Of a stretch of DNA of 64,000 nt, positions 8,686 to 17,575 are shown piece by piece. Below the pieces are notes generated by a model that was given only the letters and a program-made list of their open reading frames with translations, was not told the origin of the DNA and searched no databases. This DNA comes from Brevibacillus_D fluminis_A (lineage in GTDB: Bacteria > Bacillota > Bacilli > Brevibacillales > Brevibacillaceae), in NCBI RefSeq assembly GCF_052072235.1, contig NZ_CM125436.1, positions 5,512,001-5,576,000 of the forward strand, read 5' to 3'. Within the stretch, counting starts at the first letter, position 1. Each line of letters starts with the position of its first letter. The position numbers and the translations under genes were made by a program.

Positions 8686-8729
8686 TTCTCCACAGAGTTG
8701 TTCACATTATCCACAGATAGTTGTGCACA
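8686..8729 (+). other. Cluster of DnaA-box-like 9-mers
   Basis: Between the binding-protein gene and motB are TTATCCACA (8707-8715, a perfect consensus DnaA box), TTCTCCACA (8686-8694) and the palindromic TTGTGCACA (8721-8729). Three such 9-mers within 44 bp of non-coding DNA are suggestive, but no function is demonstrated and no replication gene is nearby. The rest of 8533-8797 shows no gene. Confidence 0.4.
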
Positions 8730-8797
8730 AGCTGGGCATCACTCCTTTGGGTAACTGAATTTTTTCATTATTATTTTATTAGAAAACTCCAAATATT

Positions 8798-9562
8798 TCA
8801 CTCTTCTTTTTCAGGGAGAATCACAATTTCGACACGGCGGTTTTCCGCCTGCTGCTCCGGTGTCAGATTGGGCGTCAGCGGGTGCTGCTCTCCCCATCCA
8901 GCAATGACAAACCGGGTCGGCGGCAGCGTATATGTATCGACCATTTCCCGCATGACCGAAAGCGCCCGGGCTGAGGATAACTCCCAGTTGGTCCGATACG
9001 GGCTGTGGACAATCGGCGTATTATCGGAATACCCCTCGATGCGCAGCAAGTTCGGGAACTTCTGCAAAATGGAAGCGATCGCCCCCACCGCTTTTTTTCC
9101 ATCCTCTTCAAGGTCAGCAGAGCCGCTTTTGAACAAAACTTTTTCCGGCAAACGGATCACAAGGCCCGCATCCGTCTCCGCGAAATCGATGTTGAACTCG
9201 TGGAGCGCCCCGGACAGCTGGGTTTTCATCGTCTCCATGCTCTTCTCATGGTGCTCGACTTCCGTCTTGACCGGCTTCGTCGTCGCCGCCAGCTGGTCCC
9301 GAGAGGCTTGCAGGGCGGTGATTTCCTGCTCCAGCTTTTTCTTTTTGGCTTCAAAAATGCCGATTTCGTTCGACATGTCTTTTGCCTGCTGCTCCTGCTT
9401 GTCCTGCGCTTGCTTGACCTGCTCCATCTTTTCTTTCATTTGGACAGACGATACCGCCGCAATCACCACCACAATGACAAAAAGCAGCGTAATCAAGTCA
9501 CTGTAGCTGAGGAGCCAGCTTTTCTCCAGCTCCTTTTCGTCGTACAGACGGTCATCCTGCAT
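8798..9562 (-). CDS. motB: Flagellar motor stator protein MotB
   Basis: MotB anchors the stator to peptidoglycan and carries the ion-conducting Asp. The 254-residue protein has an acidic N-terminus, then one transmembrane helix starting LLSYSDLITLLFVIVVVIA (the Asp is in SYSD). A Gln/Lys-rich coiled coil spans about residues 45-100. An OmpA-like peptidoglycan-binding domain follows (RIEGYSDNTPI, WELSSARALSV). The start at 9562 has AGGAGC upstream. It overlaps the end of motA by 11 bp, which implies translational coupling. Confidence 0.93.
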   Translation of the reverse strand: MQDDRLYDEKELEKSWLLSYSDLITLLFVIVVVIAAVSSVQMKEKMEQVKQAQDKQEQQAKDMSNEIGIFEAKKKKLEQEITALQASRDQLAATTKPVKTEVEHHEKSMETMKTQLSGALHEFNIDFAETDAGLVIRLPEKVLFKSGSADLEEDGKKAVGAIASILQKFPNLLRIEGYSDNTPIVHSPYRTNWELSSARALSVMREMVDTYTLPPTRFVIAGWGEQHPLTPNLTPEQQAENRRVEIVILPEKEE

Positions 9563-10388
9563 AGCTTTGCTCCTGCCTTTCAATCGTTCCTTTGCTGCTG
9601 CCAGGCTCCTTCACCAGCACCAGCTTCTGGTCTGACGGCAGGAACGAATTCAGCTTTTCAAACAGGACGCGCGGAATCTCCCTGCGCTGCAAACCGATGC
9701 AACCCTCAATGTACAGCCGCTTCTCGAACATCTCGCGGTCGTAAATATCCATTAACCGGTAGTAGCACGGAAGCGCGAACATATTGGCCAGCAAGGCCCC
9801 GTACAGCGTAGCTACGACGGCGGAGCTGAGGCTGTAGCCCGTGTGGGAAAAGTCGGACAGCGTCTTGAGCACCCCTGTCATCCCCAAAAGCGTCCCGACA
9901 AGCCCCATCCCCGGGGCCAGCAAGGCGACAAGGCGGAAGAAGCCCCCCATCTGCTGATAACGGTACTGCTCCCCTTTCAGCTCATTCTCCAGGATCAGGC
10001 GCAGCTCATCCTCCGGCACCCCTTCGATGGCCAGCAAGCTGCCGCGGCGGACAAAAGAATTTTCCTCTTTCTCCAGCTCATGCTCCAGCTCGATGTGACC
10101 CTGTTCTTTTTGGACCAGCGCATAATAATAGAAGCGCTTGATGGTCAATTCCAGGTTGGTTTCTTTGCCGTGGATCAGCAGATGGAGCAACGGTTTGATT
10201 TGCAAATGCTTGCGCTTGATCGCATAGGAAATGACAACGGAGAGAAGAACAAGCTCAATCGCTGTTACGTTGAACAAGTCTTTTATGCTGCCGTTGAGGT
10301 ATACCGCGTGGATCAAAATGAGCGCCACGATCGCGATCAGAAGCAGCGAGCGGCGTTTGGTTGAAAACTTCATCGTGTGGTTCACCAT
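9552..10388 (-). CDS. motA: Flagellar motor stator protein MotA (MotA/TolQ/ExbB family)
   Basis: The partner of MotB in the ion-driven stator. The 278-residue protein has four hydrophobic segments: two near the N-terminus (LLLIAIVALILIHAV; IELVLLSVVISYAI) and two after a long cytoplasmic part (RLVALLAPGMGLVGTLLG; VVATLYGALLANMF). The conserved APGMGLVGTLLGM motif with its Pro is intact. ATG 10388 follows GAAGGATTC. A TATAAT lies about 40 bp upstream. The C-terminal tail is longer than in many MotA proteins. Whether H+ or Na+ is used cannot be decided from sequence. Confidence 0.85.
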   Translation of the reverse strand: MVNHTMKFSTKRRSLLLIAIVALILIHAVYLNGSIKDLFNVTAIELVLLSVVISYAIKRKHLQIKPLLHLLIHGKETNLELTIKRFYYYALVQKEQGHIELEHELEKEENSFVRRGSLLAIEGVPEDELRLILENELKGEQYRYQQMGGFFRLVALLAPGMGLVGTLLGMTGVLKTLSDFSHTGYSLSSAVVATLYGALLANMFALPCYYRLMDIYDREMFEKRLYIEGCIGLQRREIPRVLFEKLNSFLPSDQKLVLVKEPGSSKGTIERQEQSYAG

Positions 10389-10414
10389 CCGAATCCTTCG
10401 AAAATACAGACCCC

Positions 10415-10442
10415 TCAATTATAGCAGAGGCGAGTCCGATAC
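10415..10442 (+). promoter_or_regulatory. Putative sigma-D promoter of the YjfB-type gene
   Basis: TCAA (10415-10418), 16 bp and TCCGATAC (10435-10442) resemble the sigma-D consensus TAAA-N15-GCCGATAT. The spacing and TCCGATA -10 are the same as before fliD and hag in this window. Confidence 0.5.
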
Positions 10443-10482
10443 TAATATTGTAAGACTTTGACAATGGGAAGGAGCAACCGAT

Positions 10483-10683
10483 ATGGACGTAAGCGTGATT
10501 GACAGCCCGCTGTTTCAACTTCGCCAAACAATGGGGATCAATCTTTTGAAGACGCAGCAGGCTACGCAGGTCGCACAGGCGACGGCCATGATTCAGGATA
10601 TGGCGACTGCTACGGCCGGGGTACAGGCGAGTGCAGCTGCGCCTCATCCGACGTTGGGGCAACGACTGGACGTAAGCATCTAG
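10483..10683 (+). CDS. YjfB-type putative motility protein
   Basis: This 66-residue protein begins MDVSVIDSPLFQLRQTMG and continues KTQQATQVAQATAMIQDM, matching the small YjfB family annotated as putative motility proteins. It has no signal peptide and no enzyme motif. The ribosome binding site is GGAAGGAG. It is one of the few plus-strand genes, divergent from motAB, and has a sigma-D-like promoter, which supports co-expression with flagella. The molecular role is unknown. Confidence 0.75.
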   Translation: MDVSVIDSPLFQLRQTMGINLLKTQQATQVAQATAMIQDMATATAGVQASAAAPHPTLGQRLDVSI

Positions 10684-10721
10684 CATCATCCTTGGCTGTT
10701 TAAGATTCATTCGGACAGAGG

Positions 10722-10753
10722 AAAAACGGTCGAGTGTTCGACCGTTTTTTCGT
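10722..10753 (+). terminator. Terminator after the YjfB-type gene
   Basis: A stem AACGGTCGA / TCGACCGTT with a short loop is followed by TTTTTT. It can also serve minus-strand transcription. Confidence 0.85.
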
Positions 10754-10772
10754 GTTCATGCTTATAGTGTGC

Positions 10773-11105
10773 TTATAATAGCCCTTGAGCGTCTTTCACT
10801 TTTTGGATGTCGCGCTTTATGAAGCGGTAGTCCTGGTACAGGACTTTGAAGTCTGCTTCCATGTTGTCGAAACGTTGTTCAAAACGGTCCAATCGGTTAC
10901 TGAATTGAATTTGTTCTTGTTTGAGTTCGGATACTTCTTGCTTGAGACAGACTACTTCTTGCTTGAGACAGGCTACTTCTTGCTTGAGACCGATTACTTC
11001 CCCCTCAAGTCGTCTTACGTCAAAAGTAAGTGCCTCTAATTTGGAATTGGTGACTTCCTGACTTTCCCGTATGGCACGCAGCAATGAAAAAATCTCGTCT
11101 TGCAT
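10773..11105 (-). CDS. Coiled-coil protein with heptad repeats, unknown function
   Basis: This 110-residue protein starts MQDEIFSLLRAIRES behind GAAGGATG. The centre is four near-identical seven-residue units (LKQEVAC, LKQEVVC, LKQEVSE, LKQEQIQ), visible in DNA as imperfect 21-bp repeats. Leu/Val at heptad a/d positions predict a parallel coiled coil, with Cys in two units that could crosslink subunits. A second helical stretch (RFEQRFDNMEADFKVL) follows. It lies next to flagellar genes but has no recognised flagellar domain. Confidence 0.7.
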   Translation of the reverse strand: MQDEIFSLLRAIRESQEVTNSKLEALTFDVRRLEGEVIGLKQEVACLKQEVVCLKQEVSELKQEQIQFSNRLDRFEQRFDNMEADFKVLYQDYRFIKRDIQKVKDAQGLL

Positions 11106-11172
11106 CCGATCACATCCTTCCTTTCGTTCTAGTATAGCAAGGAGTGATGGGGCAAGAAATGGGAACATAATG

Positions 11173-11559
11173 TTATTTTTTTTGGTCGAAGAAGTGGCTG
11201 TAGCCATAATCGTCGTAGCCACCATAATGGTCGGCTTCCGCGTATTGTTTTTTCGCCAGCTTGCTGCGTTCCATCCGATTAATCTGGTCCCCAACCTCTT
11301 TTTTTGCTGCCTCTATTACTGGTCTTAGTTGCTCATCAATTTTCAGGACTTTTCCAATCATCTGCTGATGAGATTCATGCAGTGAATGACCGAATTGGCT
11401 ATAAGCTTGCAGCTCCTGAACCACCTGTTCCCGCTCATCTAGGATCTGGACCCAAAGATCTGGCTCATCACGCTTGTGTAAAACATGCTCCTGCAACGTT
11501 TCCGTCAGTTTCAGCAACCGGTTCAATCGTTCTTCCATATCGTTGTGGCTCGCTGTCAT
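11173..11559 (-). CDS. fliT: FliT-like flagellar chaperone candidate
   Basis: This 128-residue, mainly helical, charged protein starts 8 bp after the fliS stop. Length, helical character and position (fliD-flaG-fliS-this gene) match FliT, the chaperone for the filament cap protein FliD. Sequence similarity to FliT is weak, so the call rests on context. The C-terminus ends in a Tyr/Gly/Asp-rich tail (HYGGYDDYGYSHFF), not a usual FliT feature. The start has no strong ribosome binding site, and translation may be coupled to fliS. An internal ATG at residue 8 is an alternative. Confidence 0.6.
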   Translation of the reverse strand: MTASHNDMEERLNRLLKLTETLQEHVLHKRDEPDLWVQILDEREQVVQELQAYSQFGHSLHESHQQMIGKVLKIDEQLRPVIEAAKKEVGDQINRMERSKLAKKQYAEADHYGGYDDYGYSHFFDQKK

Positions 11560-11567
11560 CGAGCTAT

Positions 11568-11945
11568 CTATTTAGCAGCCTTGGCCAACTGCATGGCTTC
11601 CTTCCACGTATCACGGAATTGGGTGAGGAAGTCTTCCACTTCATCAAGGACAGCGATCTCTTTCTTTAGATTGGCTTCTACCAAGCGGTGTAACAGGTAG
11701 TCGTACATGGTAAGCAGTTGGGCTGAAATGGGAATGTCGCGATTCATGGTGATGATCAGCTCGCCAATGATGTCTTGTACGCGAATGTTGAATTCATGCG
11801 CTTTCGAAAAATTTTTCTCTTCGATCGAGACCTTTGCTTGCTTAATAAATTTGATTGCCCCATTGTATAACTTTAGTGTAAGTTCACCCGGTGTCGCTGT
11901 TGTTACTGCATTAGACTGGTACGTATTCAGTGCATTGTGCTGCAT
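11568..11945 (-). CDS. fliS: Flagellin export chaperone FliS
   Basis: FliS binds the C-terminus of flagellin in the cytosol and prevents early polymerisation. The 125-residue protein has the family start (ALNTYQSNAVTTATPGELTLKLYNGAIKFI) and the conserved YDYLLHRLVEAN helix. The start MQHNALNTY at 11945 follows GGAGAGGATG. It lies between flaG and the fliT-like gene in the fliD operon. A second, more divergent fliS copy occurs at 21031-21483, next to the second flagellin. Confidence 0.94.
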   Translation of the reverse strand: MQHNALNTYQSNAVTTATPGELTLKLYNGAIKFIKQAKVSIEEKNFSKAHEFNIRVQDIIGELIITMNRDIPISAQLLTMYDYLLHRLVEANLKKEIAVLDEVEDFLTQFRDTWKEAMQLAKAAK

Positions 11946-11989
11946 GACGTTCATCCTCTCCACGTTAACAGATAACGGAGTCTAGCTCT

Positions 11990-12343
11990 TTACATTTTTT
12001 CGTCGACCAATAAGCCTACCATCTCTTGAATCTTTGCTGCGACATCCATCAGTTTCTTTGATGGAATTTCTTTGATGACTTCATCGGTGACGTCATTGAT
12101 GATTTCCACATAATACTCTTTCAGTTTATCATGCATTCTGAATTTTAGGTGGGTTTGATTGGATTCTAATAATTTGTTCAGGTTATCTACAGCTTTGCCT
12201 ATTTCTTTGGAAGTGTATTGCTTATCAGCCTCGCTTTCTTGCGGTTTATCCGCATCGTTAGGAAAATCCTTCACTGTGCCACCTTGATGTGAGGAAGCCA
12301 GTTTTGCATACACCTGATCATTACGAATTTCCACTTTATTCAC
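11990..12343 (-). CDS. flaG: FlaG-family flagellar protein
   Basis: This 117-residue protein has the FlaG core: AVDNLNKLLESNQTHLKF, then a YYVEIINDVTDEVIKEIPSKKLMD strand-helix pattern. FlaG proteins influence filament length. The start is a GTG (12341-12343) behind AGGAACGAAG, and the encoded N-terminus is charged and disordered. It follows fliD by 27 bp and precedes fliS by 44 bp, so it is in the same operon. Confidence 0.88.
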   Translation of the reverse strand: MNKVEIRNDQVYAKLASSHQGGTVKDFPNDADKPQESEADKQYTSKEIGKAVDNLNKLLESNQTHLKFRMHDKLKEYYVEIINDVTDEVIKEIPSKKLMDVAAKIQEMVGLLVDEKM

Positions 12344-12370
12344 CTTCGTTCCTCAGAATTGATTATTTAT

Positions 12371-14284
12371 TTAATTGGATTGGTTTTGTGTCAAGGCTTG
12401 CAACAAGGATGAGCTTTGTGCGTTTAATTTGCTCAATGCCGTTTCCATTGCGCTAAATTTCTTGTAGTAAGCATTTTCTTTGTCAGTCATTAATTGGGTC
12501 ATATCGTATATACGACTATCGAGATCCGCCATTGATTTGGTTAATGTGCTATCGTCTGCAAGATCTTTGGCAGAACCAGCTTTTTTGGTAATGGTTTTCA
12601 TGACATCATCAAGACGATCGTAGATCCTTCTGGCAATACCATCACCTGATGACATCTTTGCCGTTGTATCATCCTGTGTAAAGAGTCGCATAACTTGGTC
12701 CGGATTAGAAGCAATGGCACTGCGCAAGGCATCCTCATCTTTGATCGTGAGTTTTCCACGTTCAGTGTAGTCACCGGTTTGAATGCCGATTTGTGTCAGT
12801 TGGTTAATCTGTCCACTGCCTAACCCACTTACTGTGTTGTAAAAATCGCTTCTCATGTTGCTCAGTGCACTTGTGAGCACCATATCTCCGCGCAGCATTC
12901 CACTCTTCGCTTTTTCTTCCCACAACTTGATATCGTCGTCACTCATAGCTTTACGCTGATCTTCGGTTAGAGGAAGGAAATCGCGGTATTTTTTTTCTGT
13001 TGTTTTCGTATCGATTTTTTCGATCGCTTCATTGTATTTATCGATGAATGACTTAATCGCATCAAATACGGTGTCTACATCCTGGGTAATGGTTACAGAT
13101 AGCTCTTTGGCAGGGTCAGCTTTTAATGCTCGGAACGTAATTCCGTCTAAGGAGAATGTATTGTTTGAGAACGTTGTATCGATTCCATTGTACGTAACTT
13201 CTGCATCCTTGCCTGCTTGACCAGCTACCTTGGTATAAGTAATATCACCCTTCACTGTTACACTGGAAGATTTCAAACCAAGGTTACTTACAATATCAAC
13301 GTCATCACTAGTACCATCTTCAAATGAAACTGTTTTTGTCTGATCCGGATTAAAAATGTTGATTTTCCCATTGTCATCCATCGTAAAAGAAACACCAAGT
13401 TTTCCGAGAGCTGATGAATTTACCTGGTCCATTAATTGACGAAGTGTAGTGCGATTTGTAACTGTGAAATCGTATGAATCTGTGCCATATTTGACCGTTA
13501 ATTTTTGTTCAGCTTCAAGTTTACTATTAACAAAAGCATCGCTTGTGATCGTCGTAACGTCATTTCCTTCTTTATCCTTTGAGGTAATGGAAAAGGTTTG
13601 TGAGCCAATGATGGTTTGCGCCTTTTCGCTTGCAGTTGCCGCAGTGTTCAATTTCATTTTACTGGTTAAGAAGGTAGAATCAGTGGATGTAATTTGGATT
13701 TTTGCATCTTTTCCGGTATTTGTGGAAACAAACATCAACCTGTCTACGTTCACATCGTAGTTGAGACGTACGCCAGTCGCATTCGTTTTTGCATTGATAT
13801 TCGCAATAACAGTTGCTAACGAATCATCCTTATCAATTTTAATGGTGGCATTTCCCTTATCGCCGGTAATAGTGAGTGTTGTCGAAACACCCATCTTGGC
13901 AGATAAATCGCCTTTTCCCGTAGGATTGGTTGCGCTTGTCGCTGTAACATCATCGGATGTAAGTGATGCGCCGGTAGCCAGTGATTTAATTTTTAATTTG
14001 TAGGTTCCATCTGCAGCATTAGGCGAACCCGTAGCTGTTACACTTGTATCATCGGAGCTTGTAGCTTTCTTACTCAGATAGGTCGATTGCAACCGCATCT
14101 TCGAGGCCGCATCACGCAATCCAGAAAGCAATGTGTTCATGTCCCGATAATCCGTTCGTTGCCAATCTAGTTGTTGTTTTTGCTGTTTAAGCTTGTCTAA
14201 AGGTGCTCGCTCGGCTGTCATTAATTGTTTGACCAAGCTGTCTATATCCAGTCCTGAGACCCCTGTGTTTATTCGAGTTACCAA
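12371..14284 (-). CDS. fliD: Flagellar hook-associated protein 2 (filament cap FliD)
   Basis: FliD caps the growing filament and folds incoming flagellin. The 637-residue protein starts TTG (12 bases after AGGAGG) with VTRINTGVSGLDIDSLVKQL, the conserved N-terminal helix. It ends with a coiled coil (YYKKFSAMETALSKLNAQ) and LLQALTQNQSN. The central part is Thr/Ser/Lys-rich beta structure, as expected for surface-exposed domains. At 637 residues it is longer than the B. subtilis protein because of extra central domain sequence. A sigma-D promoter lies about 60-90 bp upstream. Confidence 0.95.
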   Translation of the reverse strand: MVTRINTGVSGLDIDSLVKQLMTAERAPLDKLKQQKQQLDWQRTDYRDMNTLLSGLRDAASKMRLQSTYLSKKATSSDDTSVTATGSPNAADGTYKLKIKSLATGASLTSDDVTATSATNPTGKGDLSAKMGVSTTLTITGDKGNATIKIDKDDSLATVIANINAKTNATGVRLNYDVNVDRLMFVSTNTGKDAKIQITSTDSTFLTSKMKLNTAATASEKAQTIIGSQTFSITSKDKEGNDVTTITSDAFVNSKLEAEQKLTVKYGTDSYDFTVTNRTTLRQLMDQVNSSALGKLGVSFTMDDNGKINIFNPDQTKTVSFEDGTSDDVDIVSNLGLKSSSVTVKGDITYTKVAGQAGKDAEVTYNGIDTTFSNNTFSLDGITFRALKADPAKELSVTITQDVDTVFDAIKSFIDKYNEAIEKIDTKTTEKKYRDFLPLTEDQRKAMSDDDIKLWEEKAKSGMLRGDMVLTSALSNMRSDFYNTVSGLGSGQINQLTQIGIQTGDYTERGKLTIKDEDALRSAIASNPDQVMRLFTQDDTTAKMSSGDGIARRIYDRLDDVMKTITKKAGSAKDLADDSTLTKSMADLDSRIYDMTQLMTDKENAYYKKFSAMETALSKLNAQSSSLLQALTQNQSN

Positions 14285-14345
14285 GGTTATTCCTCCTACA
14301 ATTCATATCTTCCGTATGCTTGACAAGCACTTCTTCACATTTATG

Positions 14346-14373
14346 TTATCGGATAATTGAGAGGAAAGATTTA
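14346..14373 (-). promoter_or_regulatory. Putative sigma-D promoter of fliD operon
   Basis: On the minus strand TAAA (14370-14373), 16 bp and TCCGATAA (14346-14353) match the sigma-D consensus except for one base and one extra spacer nucleotide. Confidence 0.7.
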
Positions 14374-14397
14374 GGTTCGATGACGGTTATGAGAAAA

Positions 14398-14432
14398 TAC
14401 CCCGACTCTCTGGTAACAATGAGTCGGGGTAA
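14398..14432 (-). terminator. Hairpin terminator upstream of fliD
   Basis: A 10-bp stem ACCCCGACTC / GAGTCGGGGT with a 12-nt loop is followed by ATTTTCTC on the minus strand. It ends the transcript of the small gene at 14496-14864. Confidence 0.7.
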
Positions 14433-14495
14433 CAATATTTGCTGTTTGAATATTTACCTATACCAATAATTTTAGATGAACGGCAATCATATCGT

Positions 14496-14864
14496 TTACG
14501 CTACAACGTAAGGATGCAAACAACGATAGAGTTCTTCTTTCCATTCAGTATACTGTGGGATGACCTTTATTCCCAATACATCGCCCAAAGCACTTCTTTC
14601 CCCTTTTTCATAGGTTTCTGCCAATTCAACTGCAGCTTCATTTAATTGTTGGGAAATTACAGAAAGTTTATTTTCAGGGAGATTTTCAGAAAAGAGAGCG
14701 ACAGATTTTTCAATTTCAAAATGAGCAGCAAGTACATCTGTAAATAGCGTTAATGATTGTTCAAAAAAGCCCTCTTCAATTTGTGCCTGCATGTGTTGCA
14801 ACCCCTCTAATCCTGTCTCGGATAACTCAAGCGTTTGCTTTATCACATCTATATATTTTTCCAT
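14496..14864 (-). CDS. Hypothetical protein between hag and fliD
   Basis: This 122-residue, acidic, all-helical protein begins MEKYIDVIKQTLELSETGLE behind GGGAAGGGGAAG. It has no signal peptide, Cys motif or known catalytic residues. I do not recognise the family. The position between flagellin and fliD, and the helical chaperone-like composition, suggest a flagellar accessory or chaperone role, but this is inference from context only. Confidence 0.6.
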   Translation of the reverse strand: MEKYIDVIKQTLELSETGLEGLQHMQAQIEEGFFEQSLTLFTDVLAAHFEIEKSVALFSENLPENKLSVISQQLNEAAVELAETYEKGERSALGDVLGIKVIPQYTEWKEELYRCLHPYVVA

Positions 14865-14959
14865 CGTTTAAACTTCCCTTCCCCGTTTGCGATGAGTAAA
14901 ATCCATGATTCTCTCTTTTAATGTATCGGCGAATTCGTGACGCAGATGAATAGTCCAGA

Positions 14960-14997
14960 AAAGAAAAGAGACCCCAAATATCTGGAGTCTCTTTTTC
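14960..14997 (-). terminator. Flagellin (hag) terminator
   Basis: A stem AAAGAGAC / GTCTCTTT with two further paired positions flanks an 8-nt loop, 11 bp after the flagellin stop. The minus-strand tail is T-rich. Confidence 0.85.
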
Positions 14998-15008
14998 CGT
15001 TAGTTGAA

Positions 15009-17567
15009 TTAACGGAGCAATTGCAGTACTTGTTGTGGCGCTTGGTTTGCTTGAGCAAGCATTGCTTGTGCAGCCTGAGCCAAGATGCTGTTCTTCGTGT
15101 TTTCCATAACTGTTTTCGCCATGTCCACGTCGCGTACACGGGATTCAGCTGCAGTCAGGTTTTCGGAAGAGGTGTTCAGGTTGTTGATTGTGTGCTCCAA
15201 ACGATTTTGGAAAGCACCCAGGTTGGAACGTTGTGCGGAAACTTTTTCAATCGCGTCGTTGATTACGCTGATTGCAGCAGTTGCTTTCGCGCTAGTTGTT
15301 ACGTCGAGTGCGAATTCAACCGATTTGTTGTCAGTACCGTTGGATACGTTCGCTACTGCAGAGTAAGTTGCCACTTGGCCGTTTTTCGCAGTTACTTGGT
15401 TGGATTTACCGTCACCAGTAATGTGCAAAGCATTGGAACGCATGTCTTCTACTTCGATCGTCATGCTTTGACCGGAGTTTGCACCGATTTGGAAAGAAGC
15501 TTGGAATTTACCGGATGCAGCGGTGTTTGTTTCAGCTTCAATACCATTCAAGGATTCATGGTTGTCTTTTTGCTCCAGGATCAAGTTGCTGCCGGAAGCA
15601 GTAACATCGAATTTTTCGCTAATTGCGGAGTTAGCTGTGAGTGCATCACGCAGTTTCAGCGCCTGTCCATTCAGGGTTGGATCGTACAATACAGCTTTAC
15701 CAGTAGCCAGATCAGCATCATTGATATCGTCAGTTACGCGGATATCTACGCCACCGATAGAGTATTTGCCGCCAACTTTAACGGATTCATCAAGGCTAAC
15801 CGAGAATTTACCGTTTGAAGAGTTGTTATTTTGAACGATACCATCAGTGAGATCTGTACCAGCTGCTTTACCGACTTTTTCAATCAGCTTGATTTTAGAA
15901 CCATCAGCGATAACGTCAAAACGTGCGCTGATATCTTTATCAGCATTCATTGCTTTTGCAAGGCTGATCGCTTGTTGTTTTGCATCGGAACCAATGTTAA
16001 ACTCGCCGTCCAATGCAACGGCATCTTTCTCAACAGCAGAGAAAGTTTTACCTGCAATCGTAACTGTTGTGCCCGCAGCTTCAAATGCTTTGCCGATATC
16101 GTAGGTATACTCCCCGCGAACTTCATCAACGCCAGCTGTAGAAGAACCGACAGAAGTAGTACCCGCGAGTGTAAAGCTGCTACCTGCCTGAGCATCAACG
16201 TCAATTTTTAAGCTGTTGTTAGCATCGCCGTTTGTCGCCTTATCCTTGATAACGAAAGAAGAGTTTGCTCCTCCACCACGTACGGAGAAGTCAAAATCTT
16301 TCAGTTCACTACCACCGTAAGATTTTGCAGCTTCAAACGCAGATTTCAGTGCATTTGCTACAGTCTCCTCGTTGGAACCATCCACAACAGTAACAGAAGC
16401 TGTACGCCCATTAGTTGCGGACGCAGCTACTGCTGTTGCAGCACTGTTCAGTGTTACTGTTACTCCGTTAAAGGTAACAGATGCGGATTTACCAGCTGCG
16501 ATTGTGCTTACTGCAGCCTCCCATTCAGCCGCTACCGCTGCTGTGCTGTTTTTAACAGGAGTTACTTTTGCAGCAGTTGAATTCGCATCAGTGCGATCAT
16601 AAGAACCCGAAGTGGTCCAGTTCACGTCAGCAGTTAATGTACCGCCATCGCCTTTAAGCTTTAAGCTGTTGTAGTAGTCAACCTTACCAGCTGCACCATT
16701 TGAGCCAGTTGGACCTGCAGCAGTAATGATAACTTTGTCAGTAGCTCCACTAATTGTGAAATCTTTCAATTCGGAAGTATTTGCATCATTTTTGTATGCT
16801 GTTAATCCGTCACGAATTGCTTGTGCGAGATCATTAACGGTAATTGCAGTACCGGTACCGTTTTTATCTCTGTAGTTGATTTCAATCGTTTTGGAATCAG
16901 CATCAATTACAGATGAAGTAATTGCTCCATTAGCATTAACGGTAGTTTGATCCTCACCACGCGTTAGTTTAATTTTAACTCCGTTAAACTCCAACGTTTT
17001 GCTGTCACCAGCGGCTGCAAGGACGTTTCCAATTGTAGCTGTAAGAGTTGCTGCTGCACCTGTATTAGTACCCAATGCAGTCGTGCTGCCCATATTCCCT
17101 TGAGCCGCACCCGTTTTCAGCGTTTTTACATCCAAAGTCTTCTCAACGCCGCCACCATTCAGTGTTTTCTGCGTATTGAATTCGGTGGTGTTACCGATAC
17201 GATTGATCTCGGAAGAAAGTTGGTTCATTTCTTTTTGCAGCTCATCGCGGTCAACGTTTACGTTAGTATCGTTGGCAGCTTGAGTAGCCAGTTCGCGCAT
17301 ACGTTGCAAAATGCTATGCGTTTCAGCCAAAGCACCCTCTGTTGTTTGGATCATAGAGATACCGTCTTGAGCATTGCGGGAAGCTTGGTCAAGACCGCGG
17401 ATTTGCGCTCTCATTTTTTCAGAGATCGCCAAACCTGCTGCGTCATCGCCTGCACGGTTGATACGCAGACCGGAGGAGAGTTTTTCAGTCGTTTTTGCTC
17501 CGTTAGCGGAGTTGATGCCCAATTGGCGGTACGTGTTCAACGCCTGTAGATTGTGGTTAATAATCAT
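15009..17567 (-). CDS. hag: Flagellin, very large variant (852 aa)
   Basis: This is the main filament subunit. The N-terminal D0/D1 domain (MIINHNLQALNTYRQLG, LSSGLRINRAGDDAAGLAIS) spans about 1-165. The C-terminal D1/D0 domain (SAQRSNLGAFQNRLEHTINN to QAPQQVLQLLR) is typical. Between them lie about 580 residues of Ala/Thr/Asp-rich beta-type sequence, far larger than the roughly 300-residue B. subtilis Hag. This implies extra surface-exposed domains on the filament. The ATG at 17567 with AGGGAGGAA is the true start. It lies downstream of fliW-csrA and has its own sigma-D promoter and CsrA site. Confidence 0.95.
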   Translation of the reverse strand: MIINHNLQALNTYRQLGINSANGAKTTEKLSSGLRINRAGDDAAGLAISEKMRAQIRGLDQASRNAQDGISMIQTTEGALAETHSILQRMRELATQAANDTNVNVDRDELQKEMNQLSSEINRIGNTTEFNTQKTLNGGGVEKTLDVKTLKTGAAQGNMGSTTALGTNTGAAATLTATIGNVLAAAGDSKTLEFNGVKIKLTRGEDQTTVNANGAITSSVIDADSKTIEINYRDKNGTGTAITVNDLAQAIRDGLTAYKNDANTSELKDFTISGATDKVIITAAGPTGSNGAAGKVDYYNSLKLKGDGGTLTADVNWTTSGSYDRTDANSTAAKVTPVKNSTAAVAAEWEAAVSTIAAGKSASVTFNGVTVTLNSAATAVAASATNGRTASVTVVDGSNEETVANALKSAFEAAKSYGGSELKDFDFSVRGGGANSSFVIKDKATNGDANNSLKIDVDAQAGSSFTLAGTTSVGSSTAGVDEVRGEYTYDIGKAFEAAGTTVTIAGKTFSAVEKDAVALDGEFNIGSDAKQQAISLAKAMNADKDISARFDVIADGSKIKLIEKVGKAAGTDLTDGIVQNNNSSNGKFSVSLDESVKVGGKYSIGGVDIRVTDDINDADLATGKAVLYDPTLNGQALKLRDALTANSAISEKFDVTASGSNLILEQKDNHESLNGIEAETNTAASGKFQASFQIGANSGQSMTIEVEDMRSNALHITGDGKSNQVTAKNGQVATYSAVANVSNGTDNKSVEFALDVTTSAKATAAISVINDAIEKVSAQRSNLGAFQNRLEHTINNLNTSSENLTAAESRVRDVDMAKTVMENTKNSILAQAAQAMLAQANQAPQQVLQLLR

Positions 17568-17575
17568 AGGAAAAT

